Source: Perlabentimonas gracilis
Lineage (GTDB): Bacteria; Bacteroidota; Bacteroidia; Bacteroidales; Tenuifilaceae
Direction of reading: 5' to 3'
Assembly (NCBI RefSeq): GCF_011174675.1
Contig: NZ_JAANIG010000029.1
Span: 1 to 61,586 of the forward strand
Length of the DNA: 61,586 bases
Of the stretch, positions 47,274 through 55,504 are shown one piece after another. Numbering within the stretch: the first letter of the stretch is position 1; every line of letters starts with the position of its first letter. The position numbers were made by a program, and so were the translations under genes. The notes beneath the pieces were generated by a model that was not told where the DNA came from, made no database searches, and was given only the letters and a program-made list of their open reading frames with translations.

Positions 47274-49694
47274 TTACTCTACGGCCCACTCATGTATGCC
47301 CGTTGAATGATTCTCGGGAAGAACTATTTCCATCCGCACAGCGCTTGTGGTTACAGGTTTAAAACGAATATGGTTAAATGTATCTTTTTTCACATCGGAC
47401 TGTTCTTCAACGGCAACAGGAATCCAAGTCTCATCCTGCTTGTAGAGTATACGCCATTCTTTTGGAATACGACAACCGCCCCATGGGGCATCATCGAACC
47501 AGTAAACTGTAGATGATGATATCGCTTGAGGCTTCTCGAAATCGTACTGCACCCATTCGGTGGTATTTACTCGTGGCCACCAATGTAGGTAGAGGTTACT
47601 CCGGTCGGCAGAACTAGTTGGAACAAGTTGATTATTTATTGCAAAAAGGGTTCTACTGTTAATGGAACACGATACCTTACTAGTAGTGGAAATGGTTGGA
47701 GTCGGTTTCGGTCTGGCTTTATCGACTTCAGAAGCCATCCATACGGTCATTTGCCCAGCCCCCCGATGTGCCCAAGCATAATAGGGGATTGCTTTAAACC
47801 CTCGAGGGTATAGTGTGTAAAGCCCATTCTCATCTCGCTTAACCCCTTTTACTTCACCCTGGATCGTAACCATACCGTCCAAAAAATCAGGTTCATAGTG
47901 GGAGCGGAAAGCCGCTTGATTATCAACCAAAATATCGAGGATGTAGTCGTCCTCAAAATCGGGCCATTCGGCAGCATATACCAAAGGGCCACGCATTAAG
48001 GCTACCTTTCCTTTATTCTCAAGAACAGCAGGATGTGAAATAACTCTGTTCACATCCAATGGCAAATCCACTTCAATTACATCTCCCTTGCGCCACTTCC
48101 TATTTACAGTAAGGTAGCCCTTTGTGCAAACAAGTTCGTCGTTGGAGTAGGATACCGTTTTCCCATTTACCTTTATGCCAACTTGACGATCAGAAAGGCT
48201 CGCATAGGAGTACAAATCGCTAGGAACGAGTTGGTTTTTTGCCCACCCCGGTATTCTTAGCTTAATATTGGCATATACCGGTTTTTCTGGGTTTATCAGA
48301 ATTTGCATCGCTCCACTCCAGGGCATATTTCCTTGCTGGGTCATCCGTATGCTCTTTCCACCAACCGCAAAGTCTGTCTCGCTGGCTACGTAAAGGTTTA
48401 CGTATAGGTCATCGCCCTTCTGGGCGTAAATGTAGTTGGGCATTGAGGGGATAAAGCGGGCCTCGTTTGATGGACAACAAGCACAGCCAAACCACTCGCT
48501 ACGTTGATGCTGACCTTGCGACTCCAAGGGGTTGGGATAGAAGAATTTGTCTCCACTCATCGCAATGCCTGATAGCACTGTATTATATAAAGAGAGTTCA
48601 AGTACATCGATGTACTTGCTATCCCCTGTCATTAGAAACATACGATGATTCCAGAAGATATTCCCTATAGCTGCGCAGGTCTCAGAGTAGGCCGACATGT
48701 TAGGCAGTTCAAATGGCCCACCAAACCCTTCATGAGAACCAATGGCTCCAATGCCCCCAGTTAGGTAAAGCTTTCGATAAACCACATCATGCCATAGGGT
48801 TTCCATGGCCTTAATGTATGAGAGATCGTCTGTAAGTGCTGCAACATCGGCCATTCCACTCCACATATAGGTTGCCCTAACAGAATGGCCAACAGCTTCG
48901 CGCTGTTCAACTACAGGTAGGTGCGACTGGTCGTACTCCCTGTGAAGTCCAATCCCTTCTTGCCCCCTATTATCTAAAAAATACTTGGCAAGATTCAAGT
49001 AGTGTCTTTCTCCTGTAACATTGTACAGCTTAACTAATCCCAACTCAACCTCCTGATGGCCAGGCACACTTTGCAATTCGCCCGGCCCAAAATCTTTGTC
49101 AATGAGGTTGGCAGCCTTTATGGCAATATCAAGTAACGACCTTTTGCCCGTGGCCATATAGTGTGCAGCCGCCGCTTCGAAAAGATGTCCTAAGTTATAT
49201 AGTTCATGGCTAAGTTCATGCGTTTTTTCCCATCGAGATTTACCAATCCAACTATGTCCGTTGGGCCCATTGATGGTGCGAACGGTAAATAGGTAACCAT
49301 CTTCTTCTTGAGCCTCACCAACATATTGAATTAGTTCGTCCATCTTAGCCTCCAACTCGGGGTTTGGAAGCACTTGGATAGAATAGCTTGCTCCTTCAAG
49401 TATTTTGAAGATATCGGAATCGTCGAAAGGGTACTCGGTTTTAAAGTTGCCATCCATTAAGCCCGCTGCAATTTTAAAATTGTCTACGCGCCCTGTTTCT
49501 TCGCTTTTTTGAATGGCGATGGGAATAGTAACTCGTTGGTTGGTTATAACTCGACTATACCAGAAATTGTCTTGAAGTTTTACTTGGTTAAAGGGTACGG
49601 GTTGAACAGGGTAGTGTTCACCGGCAATCTGAGCTTGGCTAACTCCGTTAACGAGCAAGTTAATACCGATGTAAATAAGTACAATACGTTTCAT
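47274..49694 (-). CDS. Beta-L-arabinofuranosidase, GH127, with C-terminal F5/8-like domain
   Basis: The 806-residue secreted protein (signal to VSQAQ) has the DUF1680 (alpha/alpha)6 domain with the HypBA1-type zinc/thiolate site: Glu and Cys in AYSETCAAIGNIFW near 336-338 and the Cys cluster in WFGCACCPSNEARF near 404-406. A C-terminal discoidin-like domain (about 660-806, YDFEKPQAISSSTVYWFDD) may bind substrate. HypBA1 of Bifidobacterium removes beta-L-arabinofuranose from hydroxyproline-linked arabinan of extensin-type glycoproteins. It is the first gene of the outer operon, 28 bases before GH51, with an AraR-type operator 76 bases upstream. Confidence 0.95.
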   Translation of the reverse strand: MKRIVLIYIGINLLVNGVSQAQIAGEHYPVQPVPFNQVKLQDNFWYSRVITNQRVTIPIAIQKSEETGRVDNFKIAAGLMDGNFKTEYPFDDSDIFKILEGASYSIQVLPNPELEAKMDELIQYVGEAQEEDGYLFTVRTINGPNGHSWIGKSRWEKTHELSHELYNLGHLFEAAAAHYMATGKRSLLDIAIKAANLIDKDFGPGELQSVPGHQEVELGLVKLYNVTGERHYLNLAKYFLDNRGQEGIGLHREYDQSHLPVVEQREAVGHSVRATYMWSGMADVAALTDDLSYIKAMETLWHDVVYRKLYLTGGIGAIGSHEGFGGPFELPNMSAYSETCAAIGNIFWNHRMFLMTGDSKYIDVLELSLYNTVLSGIAMSGDKFFYPNPLESQGQHQRSEWFGCACCPSNEARFIPSMPNYIYAQKGDDLYVNLYVASETDFAVGGKSIRMTQQGNMPWSGAMQILINPEKPVYANIKLRIPGWAKNQLVPSDLYSYASLSDRQVGIKVNGKTVSYSNDELVCTKGYLTVNRKWRKGDVIEVDLPLDVNRVISHPAVLENKGKVALMRGPLVYAAEWPDFEDDYILDILVDNQAAFRSHYEPDFLDGMVTIQGEVKGVKRDENGLYTLYPRGFKAIPYYAWAHRGAGQMTVWMASEVDKARPKPTPTISTTSKVSCSINSRTLFAINNQLVPTSSADRSNLYLHWWPRVNTTEWVQYDFEKPQAISSSTVYWFDDAPWGGCRIPKEWRILYKQDETWIPVAVEEQSDVKKDTFNHIRFKPVTTSAVRMEIVLPENHSTGIHEWAVE

Positions 49695-49760
49695 ATTTAT
49701 GTTGTTTAGGGTTACTAATCAATAGAATCGCTCCATCGAATATTGCTTGAAATATTTCCC

Positions 49761-49768
49761 CAAAAATA
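49761..49768 (-). promoter_or_regulatory. Putative promoter -7 box of the GH127 operon
   Basis: On the minus strand this reads TATTTTTG, an exact TAnnTTTG match, 67 bases before the GH127 start. The operator at 49770-49790 abuts it and covers the space to the expected -33 element, which suits repression by AraR. Confidence 0.6.
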
Positions 49769-49769
49769 T

Positions 49770-49790
49770 AAAGTGTAATAATAACACTTT
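49770..49790. promoter_or_regulatory. Putative AraR operator upstream of the GH127 operon
   Basis: AAAGTGT-N7-ACACTTT has perfect 7-bp arms, identical in arms and spacer length to 28314-28334; only two of the spacer bases differ. It adjoins the -7 box of the GH127 promoter. Confidence 0.8.
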
Positions 49791-49876
49791 ATATTTTTTA
49801 AAGGAATAATTGATCAAACAAAAAGAGGTCAGTTGCTTTATTTATATCGATTCTAAAGAAAGAGTAAGGAGGCAGG

Positions 49877-50962
49877 CTAGTGAAAATCTTGGGGAGACAG
49901 AAAATATTTGGCAGCTGGTTCTGCAGCCAAAAAATTATCGATAAGCTTGGGGGTGGAGTAGTGGCTAACTTCGGACGTTGGCACCATGGTGCACTCCTGG
50001 GATAGCTTTTTGGAAATGGAGTCAATCCGAATGATTACAAACCGAGTGTGAAGGGTTTGGTGGCTTAGCAGGTGTTTAACCATATCGGATATATATATTA
50101 TGGTATACCCTTTTGTGCCAACCCATTCTTTCAGCGCCTTGTGCTTATGTAGCAGGTTGGGCGAGAGCGCCTTTTCGGTCTCAATAAGTGGAAATTCGTA
50201 AAGCGAATGCCAAATATCCTTCGACTTACGTTTGGAAATAAAGGTGTTGTATCCGAACTGTATAAGAAGGTATGTGAAGTACCTGTCGCGAGGGATCAAC
50301 TTTTTCCCTTTAACCGGGAGCGAATCGATCATGTTGTTCCGGTAAGCATAGCAGTAATCCTGAAAAGGGCAATCGCCACACTTTGGGCTTTTGGGTACAC
50401 ATTGTAATGCACCAAAGTCGAGTAGTGCTTGGTTAAAGGTGTCGGGAGCTTCCTTGTCCATTAAGTCCATTACAATTTGGTGAAAGTCTTTTTTGCCTTG
50501 AGCCGAAGTGGGTAGGCTAAATACACCAAATATACGCGCAATGATACGGTATACGTTGCCATCTATAGCCGGAACAGCTTTTTTAAACGCAAACGATGCA
50601 ATGGCACCTGCGGAGTAATCACCAATCCCTTTAATCTTGATTAGTTCGCTGTATTCTGGCGGAATTTTGCCATTGTGTTGATTTACAATTAGCTTGGCTG
50701 CATTGTGTAAGTTCCGCGCGCGAGTATAGTACCCCAATCCCTGCCACACTTTTAGCACTGTATCCTCGTGGGCATTGGCCAAATCATATATGGTCGGGAA
50801 GGTGTTTGTAAATCTCTGGTAGTAAGCCAATCCCTGAGCAACTCGGGTTTGCTGTAGAATAACTTCCGACACCCATATATAGTAGGGATTACTGGTGCTG
50901 CGCCATGGTAAATCGCGTCGATTTTGCTTGTACCAGCCAGTAAGGATGCTTTTAAAATCCAT
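49877..50962 (-). CDS. mutY: A/G-specific adenine glycosylase MutY
   Basis: The 361-residue enzyme removes adenine mispaired with 8-oxoguanine. It has the helix-hairpin-helix core (KGIGDYSAGAIASFAF), catalytic Glu in VSEVILQQTRVAQG, Asp in AIDGNVYRIIARI, and the 4Fe-4S motif C-X6-C-X2-C-X5-C (CVPKSPKCGDCPFQDYC). A C-terminal NUDIX-like domain follows. I prefer the start at 50962 (MDFKSILTGWY); an ATG at 50995 lies inside the promoter's -7 box. The last 41 codons before SPQDFH are duplicated at 6691-6813, and the six-residue tail SPQDFH lies outside the repeat, so it was probably supplied by the inserted DNA. The protein body is intact and should be functional. Confidence 0.97.
   Translation of the reverse strand: MDFKSILTGWYKQNRRDLPWRSTSNPYYIWVSEVILQQTRVAQGLAYYQRFTNTFPTIYDLANAHEDTVLKVWQGLGYYTRARNLHNAAKLIVNQHNGKIPPEYSELIKIKGIGDYSAGAIASFAFKKAVPAIDGNVYRIIARIFGVFSLPTSAQGKKDFHQIVMDLMDKEAPDTFNQALLDFGALQCVPKSPKCGDCPFQDYCYAYRNNMIDSLPVKGKKLIPRDRYFTYLLIQFGYNTFISKRKSKDIWHSLYEFPLIETEKALSPNLLHKHKALKEWVGTKGYTIIYISDMVKHLLSHQTLHTRFVIIRIDSISKKLSQECTMVPTSEVSHYSTPKLIDNFLAAEPAAKYFLSPQDFH
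49898..50020. repeat. Right copy of the 123-bp direct repeat (within mutY)
   Basis: It matches 6691-6813 with mismatches at 49967 and 49970, both third codon positions of mutY. It marks the right edge of the putative island. Confidence 0.95.
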
Positions 50963-50992
50963 TAAATCAATTGTTAATGAGCTTAATTTCCA

Positions 50993-51000
50993 CAAAAATA
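50993..51000 (-). promoter_or_regulatory. Putative mutY promoter -7 box
   Basis: On the minus strand this reads TATTTTTG (exact TAnnTTTG), 31 bases upstream of the preferred mutY start at 50962. Confidence 0.55.
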
Positions 51001-51035
51001 GTTGTAAAGTTTTTTATTTATCAATTTAAAAGACT

Positions 51036-51043
51036 TATATTTG
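51036..51043 (+). promoter_or_regulatory. Putative HU promoter -7 box
   Basis: TATATTTG is an exact TAnnTTTG match, 56 bases upstream of the HU start. A T-run at 51010-51016 lies where a -33 element is expected but is not an exact TTTG. Confidence 0.6.
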
Positions 51044-51098
51044 CAGTCCGATTTGAGATTTCTAACCTTAATTTATTGATAATTAAAGATTTTTTAAA

Positions 51099-51383
51099 AT
51101 GACAAAAGCAGATATCGTAAACGAGATTTCCAAGAATACTGGAATCGAAAAGGTAACTGTTCAAAAGACAGTTGAGGCCTTTATGGAGACAGTTAAGGAT
51201 TCTCTGGTAAAGGAGAAGAATGTTTACCTAAGAGGTTTTGGTAGCTTTATCGTTAAGAAGCGTGCGCAGAAAACTGCCCGTAACATTTCAAAAAACACTA
51301 CCATTATTATACCTGAGCATTTCATCCCCGCTTTCAAGCCCGCAAAAACTTTTGTGAACAAGGTGAAGTCTCACGTTAAGTAA
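51099..51383 (+). CDS. HU family DNA-binding protein
   Basis: The 94-residue protein has the HU/IHF fold: an N-terminal helical pair (TKADIVNEISKNTGIEKVTV) and the beta-arm region (GFGSFIVKKRAQKTARNIS, ending IIIPEHFIPAFKPAKTF). It bends and compacts DNA, probably as a dimer. It is divergent from mutY and is followed 30 bases later by the small AURKAIP1-like gene and RNase G. HU beside mutY and rng is a recurrent order in Bacteroidota. Confidence 0.96.
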   Translation: MTKADIVNEISKNTGIEKVTVQKTVEAFMETVKDSLVKEKNVYLRGFGSFIVKKRAQKTARNISKNTTIIIPEHFIPAFKPAKTFVNKVKSHVK

Positions 51384-51413
51384 TTTTTTTTATCAACCTA
51401 AGATTATAATACC

Positions 51414-51506
51414 ATGCCAAGCGGAAAGAAGAGAAAGAGGCATAAGATGGCAACACACAAGCGGAAGAAACGCTTGCGCAAAAACCGTCATAAGAAGAAG
51501 AAATAG
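51414..51506 (+). CDS. AURKAIP1/COX24-type 30-residue ribosomal protein (mS38/bS22-like)
   Basis: The 30-residue frame starts MPSGKKRKRHKM, continues ATHKRKKRLRKNRHKK and ends in Lys. It is almost entirely Lys, Arg and His. It matches the short protein annotated in Bacteroidota as AURKAIP1/COX24 domain-containing, which is related to mitochondrial mS38 and mycobacterial bS22 of the small ribosomal subunit. It lies between HU and rng, 30 bases after HU and 120 before the rng start. It is easily missed because of its length. Confidence 0.85.
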   Translation: MPSGKKRKRHKMATHKRKKRLRKNRHKKKK

Positions 51507-51625
51507 TGCTTAGCAACTATTTTGGCGAGCCTATTTAACCTAACTATCCAACCTAAGGAGTCGTAGTGCTCTTTAGGTTGGTATTGTTTATAACACCTTA
51601 CCGAAACTCACAAATATTTTTCACA

Positions 51626-53176
51626 GTGAATACAGAGCTGCTTATTGATGTACGATCATCTGAAGTTGCCATCGCTCTGCTTGAGGACAAACAACTTGTG
51701 GAACTCAACAAGGAGAAAAGCAACGTTCAGTTTTCGGTTGGCGACATCTATTTGGGTAAGGTCAAGAAAATAATGCCTGGGCTAAATGCGGCGTTTGTAG
51801 ATGTAGGGTACGAGAAGGATGCCTTCCTTCACTACCTCGATCTAGGGCCGCACTTCAGGTCATTTAACAAGCTGGTTCAAACAGCAAACTCCAAGAAGGG
51901 GAAAGCTACCCCGATCTCCAAAACAAAGCTAGAGCCCGAGATTGATAAGGATGGTAAGATATCCAGCGTGCTAAACTCAGGGCAAACGGTGCTGGTTCAG
52001 ATAGCCAAAGAGCCCATCTCAACCAAAGGGCCACGACTAAGCTCCGAAATTTCTATCGCCGGTAGAAATATCGTGCTGCTCCCATTTTCCGATAAGGTTT
52101 CCATATCGCAAAAGATTACCTCGCCCGAAGAGCGCAAACGCCTTAAGCGCCTACTGGAGAGTATTATGCCCAAAAATTTTGGGGTAATAGTTCGTACTGC
52201 AGCCGAAGGGAAGAAGGTTGCAATTCTCGATGCTGAGCTCCGCAGCCTAATTAAGAAGTGGGATACAGCATTCGATAAGATTAAAACAACGCCTGTTCCC
52301 GGGATATTGCTTAGCGAGCTTAAACGCACCTCGGCAATAATACGCGACATGCTTAACGTCTCGTTCAACAGCATATACGTTAACGACGACGGGATTTACA
52401 ACGACATTAAAGAGTACATTGGTACCATTGCCCCCGAAAAGGAGAAGATCGTTAAGCTATATAACGGTAAAGTACCCATTTTCGAAAACTTTGGAATTGA
52501 GAAGCAGATAAAAGGGCTGTTCGGCAAAACCGTTTCTTTTAAAAGCGGAGCTTACCTTATAGTTGAGCACACCGAAGCGTTGCACGTTATCGACGTGAAC
52601 AGCGGCAATCGCTCAAAGGCGGGCAACGACCAAGAAACGAATGCCCTTGAGGTAAACCTTGCAGCTGCAGATGAAATTACTAGGCAGCTTAGGCTCAGGG
52701 ATATGGGGGGAATTATAGTGGTCGACTTCATCGATATGCATCAGAACGAAAACCGGCAAATGCTGTTCGATAGGATGAAGGAACTTATGGGCAGGGATAG
52801 AACTAAACACAACATTCTTCCCTTAAGTAAGTTTGGCCTGATGCAAATTACAAGGCAACGGGTTAGACCCGAAATGCATGTGGCGACATTGGAGAAATGC
52901 CCCACCTGTAAAGGTACCGGAGAGGTCTCTCCTACCGTTCTGCTCGACGAGCAGATAGAAAATAAGCTTGCTTTTCTGGTGAACGAGAAGGAGATCAAAA
53001 GTTTAATCCTTAAAACTCACCCTTACCTTGCGGCCTATCTTACCAAAGGGTTAATTAGTAAGCGTTTTAAATGGGCACGAAAGTACAAGTGCACGCTTAA
53101 GGTTGTGCCCATCTCGTCCTACACATTCTTGGAGTATCATTTTCTTGATCAACACGACAACGAAATAGATTTATAA
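51626..53176 (+). CDS. rng: Ribonuclease E/G family protein (RNase G)
   Basis: The 516-residue endoribonuclease should start with GTG at 51626 (VNTELLIDVRSSEVAIALLE), which matches the family N-terminus; an upstream in-frame ATG at 51566 adds 20 residues with no family similarity. An S1 domain (about 35-120, VGDIYLGKVKKIMPGLNAAFVDVG) precedes the 5'-sensor and DNase-I-like catalytic region (VIDVNSGNRSKAG and VVDFIDMHQNENRQM, with the Mg2+-binding Asp). A zinc-link motif CPTCKGTG follows near residue 433. It processes rRNA and mRNA. A strong terminator follows. Confidence 0.95.
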   Translation: MNTELLIDVRSSEVAIALLEDKQLVELNKEKSNVQFSVGDIYLGKVKKIMPGLNAAFVDVGYEKDAFLHYLDLGPHFRSFNKLVQTANSKKGKATPISKTKLEPEIDKDGKISSVLNSGQTVLVQIAKEPISTKGPRLSSEISIAGRNIVLLPFSDKVSISQKITSPEERKRLKRLLESIMPKNFGVIVRTAAEGKKVAILDAELRSLIKKWDTAFDKIKTTPVPGILLSELKRTSAIIRDMLNVSFNSIYVNDDGIYNDIKEYIGTIAPEKEKIVKLYNGKVPIFENFGIEKQIKGLFGKTVSFKSGAYLIVEHTEALHVIDVNSGNRSKAGNDQETNALEVNLAAADEITRQLRLRDMGGIIVVDFIDMHQNENRQMLFDRMKELMGRDRTKHNILPLSKFGLMQITRQRVRPEMHVATLEKCPTCKGTGEVSPTVLLDEQIENKLAFLVNEKEIKSLILKTHPYLAAYLTKGLISKRFKWARKYKCTLKVVPISSYTFLEYHFLDQHDNEIDL

Positions 53177-53186
53177 GACCAACCCT

Positions 53187-53219
53187 AAGGCCGCTGCTAG
53201 CTACAGCGGCCTTTTTTTT
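53187..53219 (+). terminator. Intrinsic terminator after rng
   Basis: A stem AGGCCGCTG/CAGCGGCCT with a 7-base loop is followed by eight T's. Confidence 0.92.
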
Positions 53220-53271
53220 GCCTCATCAGGTAAAGCAACTTCTATTTGCCATTTTAAAATGGTTTAATACT

Positions 53272-53300
53272 TTTGCTTGAACTTTTAATTACTATGTTTG
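53272..53300 (+). promoter_or_regulatory. Putative dsbD promoter
   Basis: TTTG at 53272-53275 and TATGTTTG at 53293-53300 (exact TAnnTTTG) with a 17-base spacer, 38 bases before the dsbD start. Confidence 0.55.
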
Positions 53301-53338
53301 TTACGATTCAATACGCTAACTAATTAAAGATAAAATCG

Positions 53339-55366
53339 ATGAAGAAATCACTTTCGTTAATAGTTTTGCTGGCCATCACAATGGCTTCACAATTTGCCTT
53401 TGCGCAAATTGAAGATCCTGTTAGTTGGAAATTCTCATCTAAGCAATTAGAGGGTCAGAAATATGAAATTGTGTTTGAGGCCACAGTTGATATGGGGTGG
53501 CATCTTTACTCATCGGATCTTCCCGATGGTGGCCCAATTCCAACCACCTTTATTTTTGCCGAGAGTGATAAGTATGATGTTGTAGGAGAACTAAAAACCC
53601 TTAGCAAGGCTAAGCTCGAGTTCGATGAGATTTTTGGGATGGAGTTGGCATACTTCGATGCATACGCACAGTTTACCCAAAGTATACAACCTAAGGAAGG
53701 TGTGGCAGGAGCTAATATTACAGGAGAGATAGAGTACCAAGTTTGCTACGAGGATAAGTGTATTTTTCTTACCAAGGATTTTTCGCTGGTTGTAGGCGAT
53801 GCTCCTAGACCTTCGCAGCAGCAGGCTGCGGTGGCTGAGACAGAAACCGCTGAAGCACCAGCTTCGGAAGGTACCGATTCATCGCTCCTTATTTTCTTTT
53901 TCATATCGTTTGCAGCAGGTTTGGCAGGGCTTTTAACGCCATGCGTCTTCCCAATGATCCCTATGACCGTTTCTTTTTTTATGAACAAGCAGAAGAATAG
54001 GTTCAACGCAATACTTAATGCCTTTGTCTTTGGTATCAGCATTATTGTGATTTACTCATCAATTGGCCTGTTGGTTTCGCTTACCAGCGTAGGGGCAGGA
54101 TTTGCTAACCAATTGGTGTCGCACTGGCTACCAAACCTAATATTCTTTATCCTTTTCATGGTGTTTGCAGCTTCGTTTTTTGGGCTATTTGAGATTATGC
54201 TACCCAGCAGCCTATCGACCAAAACTGATAGCCAAGCTGAGAAAGGCGGATTCATCGGTTCATTTTTTATGGCCTTAACCCTTGTTATTGTTAGCCTTTC
54301 ATGCGTTGGTCCTATTGTAGGGGCCATACTGGTTGAGTCGGCTGCTGGACTAGGTTTGAAACCCATTGTGGGAATGTTTGGGTTCTCGCTGGCATTTGCC
54401 ATACCCTTTACGCTGTTCGCTATATTTCCATCATGGCTAAACAAGCTGCCCAAATCGGGCGGTTGGCTCAACTCGGTTAAGATTGTCCTTGGCTTCATCG
54501 TGCTGGCGTTTGGTATGAAGTTCCTTTCGACCATCGATTTAACTTACCACCTGGGGATTCTCGGGCGTGAGGTTTATCTAGCCATCTGGATTGTTATCTT
54601 CTCTATGCTGGGGCTTTACTTACTTGGCAAAATCAAGTTTAAGCTCGATTCAAAAGTTGAGCATATAGGTTTCTTCCGTATGCTGCTTGCTATCGCATCG
54701 TTCTCATTTGTAGTGTACCTATTGCCCGGTATGTTTGGTGCACCACTATCGGGGTTGTCGGGGCTTATCCCTCCCAAAACAACACACAGTTTCGACCTTG
54801 AGCGAATGATTGGACAGCAAAGGGTGACAGCTGTAGAGGATAAATCAACCATTTGCGAAGAGCCCAAGTATGCTGATATTCTGCATCTGCCCCACGGCCT
54901 CCAGGGTTACTTCGATTACGATCAGGCCTTAGCCTGTGCAAGGGAACAGAACAAACCCCTGTTTGTCGATTTTGTTGGCCATGCCTGCTCAAACTGTAAG
55001 GTGATGGAGCAAAGGGTGTGGAGCGACCCCAGGGTACTACAGCGCTTGCAAAACGATTTTGTGGTGGTGGCGCTTTATGTAGATGAGCGTACCAAGCTAC
55101 CTGAGGACGAGTGGGTAACATCAACGGTTGACGGAAAGGTTAAGAATACGGTTGGTCGAAAAAATGCCGATTTTCAGATATCGCGTTTCAACGTGAATAG
55201 CCAGCCATACTACGTGCTCCTTGGAAATGATGAGGAGCTACTTACCGCTCCCTATGGTTTTAACACCAATGTTGATGAGTTTATAAAGTTTTTGGACAAG
55301 GGTATCGAGCAGTTCAAATCTACCGGGACAATTGGAAATATTCAACCAATCCAAATTGGTGGATAA
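53339..55366 (+). CDS. Thiol:disulfide interchange protein DsbD family
   Basis: The 675-residue membrane protein has a signal peptide (to FAFAQ), a DsbD N-terminal (DsbC-like) domain (about 25-165) with CYEDKCIF, a central eight-helix DsbD domain (about 185-470) with cysteines in LLTPCVFPMIP and IVSLSCVGPIVG, and a C-terminal thioredoxin-like domain (about 515-665) with CSNC in VGHACSNCKVMEQ. It carries electrons from cytoplasmic thioredoxin to periplasmic disulfides. The linker between the first two parts is Ala/Glu-rich. It stands alone, between two terminators. Confidence 0.94.
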   Translation: MKKSLSLIVLLAITMASQFAFAQIEDPVSWKFSSKQLEGQKYEIVFEATVDMGWHLYSSDLPDGGPIPTTFIFAESDKYDVVGELKTLSKAKLEFDEIFGMELAYFDAYAQFTQSIQPKEGVAGANITGEIEYQVCYEDKCIFLTKDFSLVVGDAPRPSQQQAAVAETETAEAPASEGTDSSLLIFFFISFAAGLAGLLTPCVFPMIPMTVSFFMNKQKNRFNAILNAFVFGISIIVIYSSIGLLVSLTSVGAGFANQLVSHWLPNLIFFILFMVFAASFFGLFEIMLPSSLSTKTDSQAEKGGFIGSFFMALTLVIVSLSCVGPIVGAILVESAAGLGLKPIVGMFGFSLAFAIPFTLFAIFPSWLNKLPKSGGWLNSVKIVLGFIVLAFGMKFLSTIDLTYHLGILGREVYLAIWIVIFSMLGLYLLGKIKFKLDSKVEHIGFFRMLLAIASFSFVVYLLPGMFGAPLSGLSGLIPPKTTHSFDLERMIGQQRVTAVEDKSTICEEPKYADILHLPHGLQGYFDYDQALACAREQNKPLFVDFVGHACSNCKVMEQRVWSDPRVLQRLQNDFVVVALYVDERTKLPEDEWVTSTVDGKVKNTVGRKNADFQISRFNVNSQPYYVLLGNDEELLTAPYGFNTNVDEFIKFLDKGIEQFKSTGTIGNIQPIQIGG

Positions 55367-55389
55367 ACGGTTCGCATAGCACAACTCGG

Positions 55390-55428
55390 AAGAGCGTCGG
55401 TTACACTGAACTGACGCTCTTTCGGTTT
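55390..55428 (+). terminator. Intrinsic terminator after dsbD
   Basis: Arms AAGAGCGTC (55390-55398) and GACGCTCTT (55413-55421) with an inner GTT/AAC pairing, followed by a short T-containing tail (TCGGTTT). Confidence 0.75.
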
Positions 55429-55504
55429 ATATCAGCCCCAGATTAAACTCTAATTCAGAAAAGTGTTCTAATAGGTTACAAACTAATTCACAAATCTTAC
55501 CCGT

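Noticed and set aside
54052-54534. Minus-strand open frame of 160 codons opposite dsbD
   Set aside because: It is complementary to the membrane domain of DsbD, and its composition reflects the reverse of that sequence.
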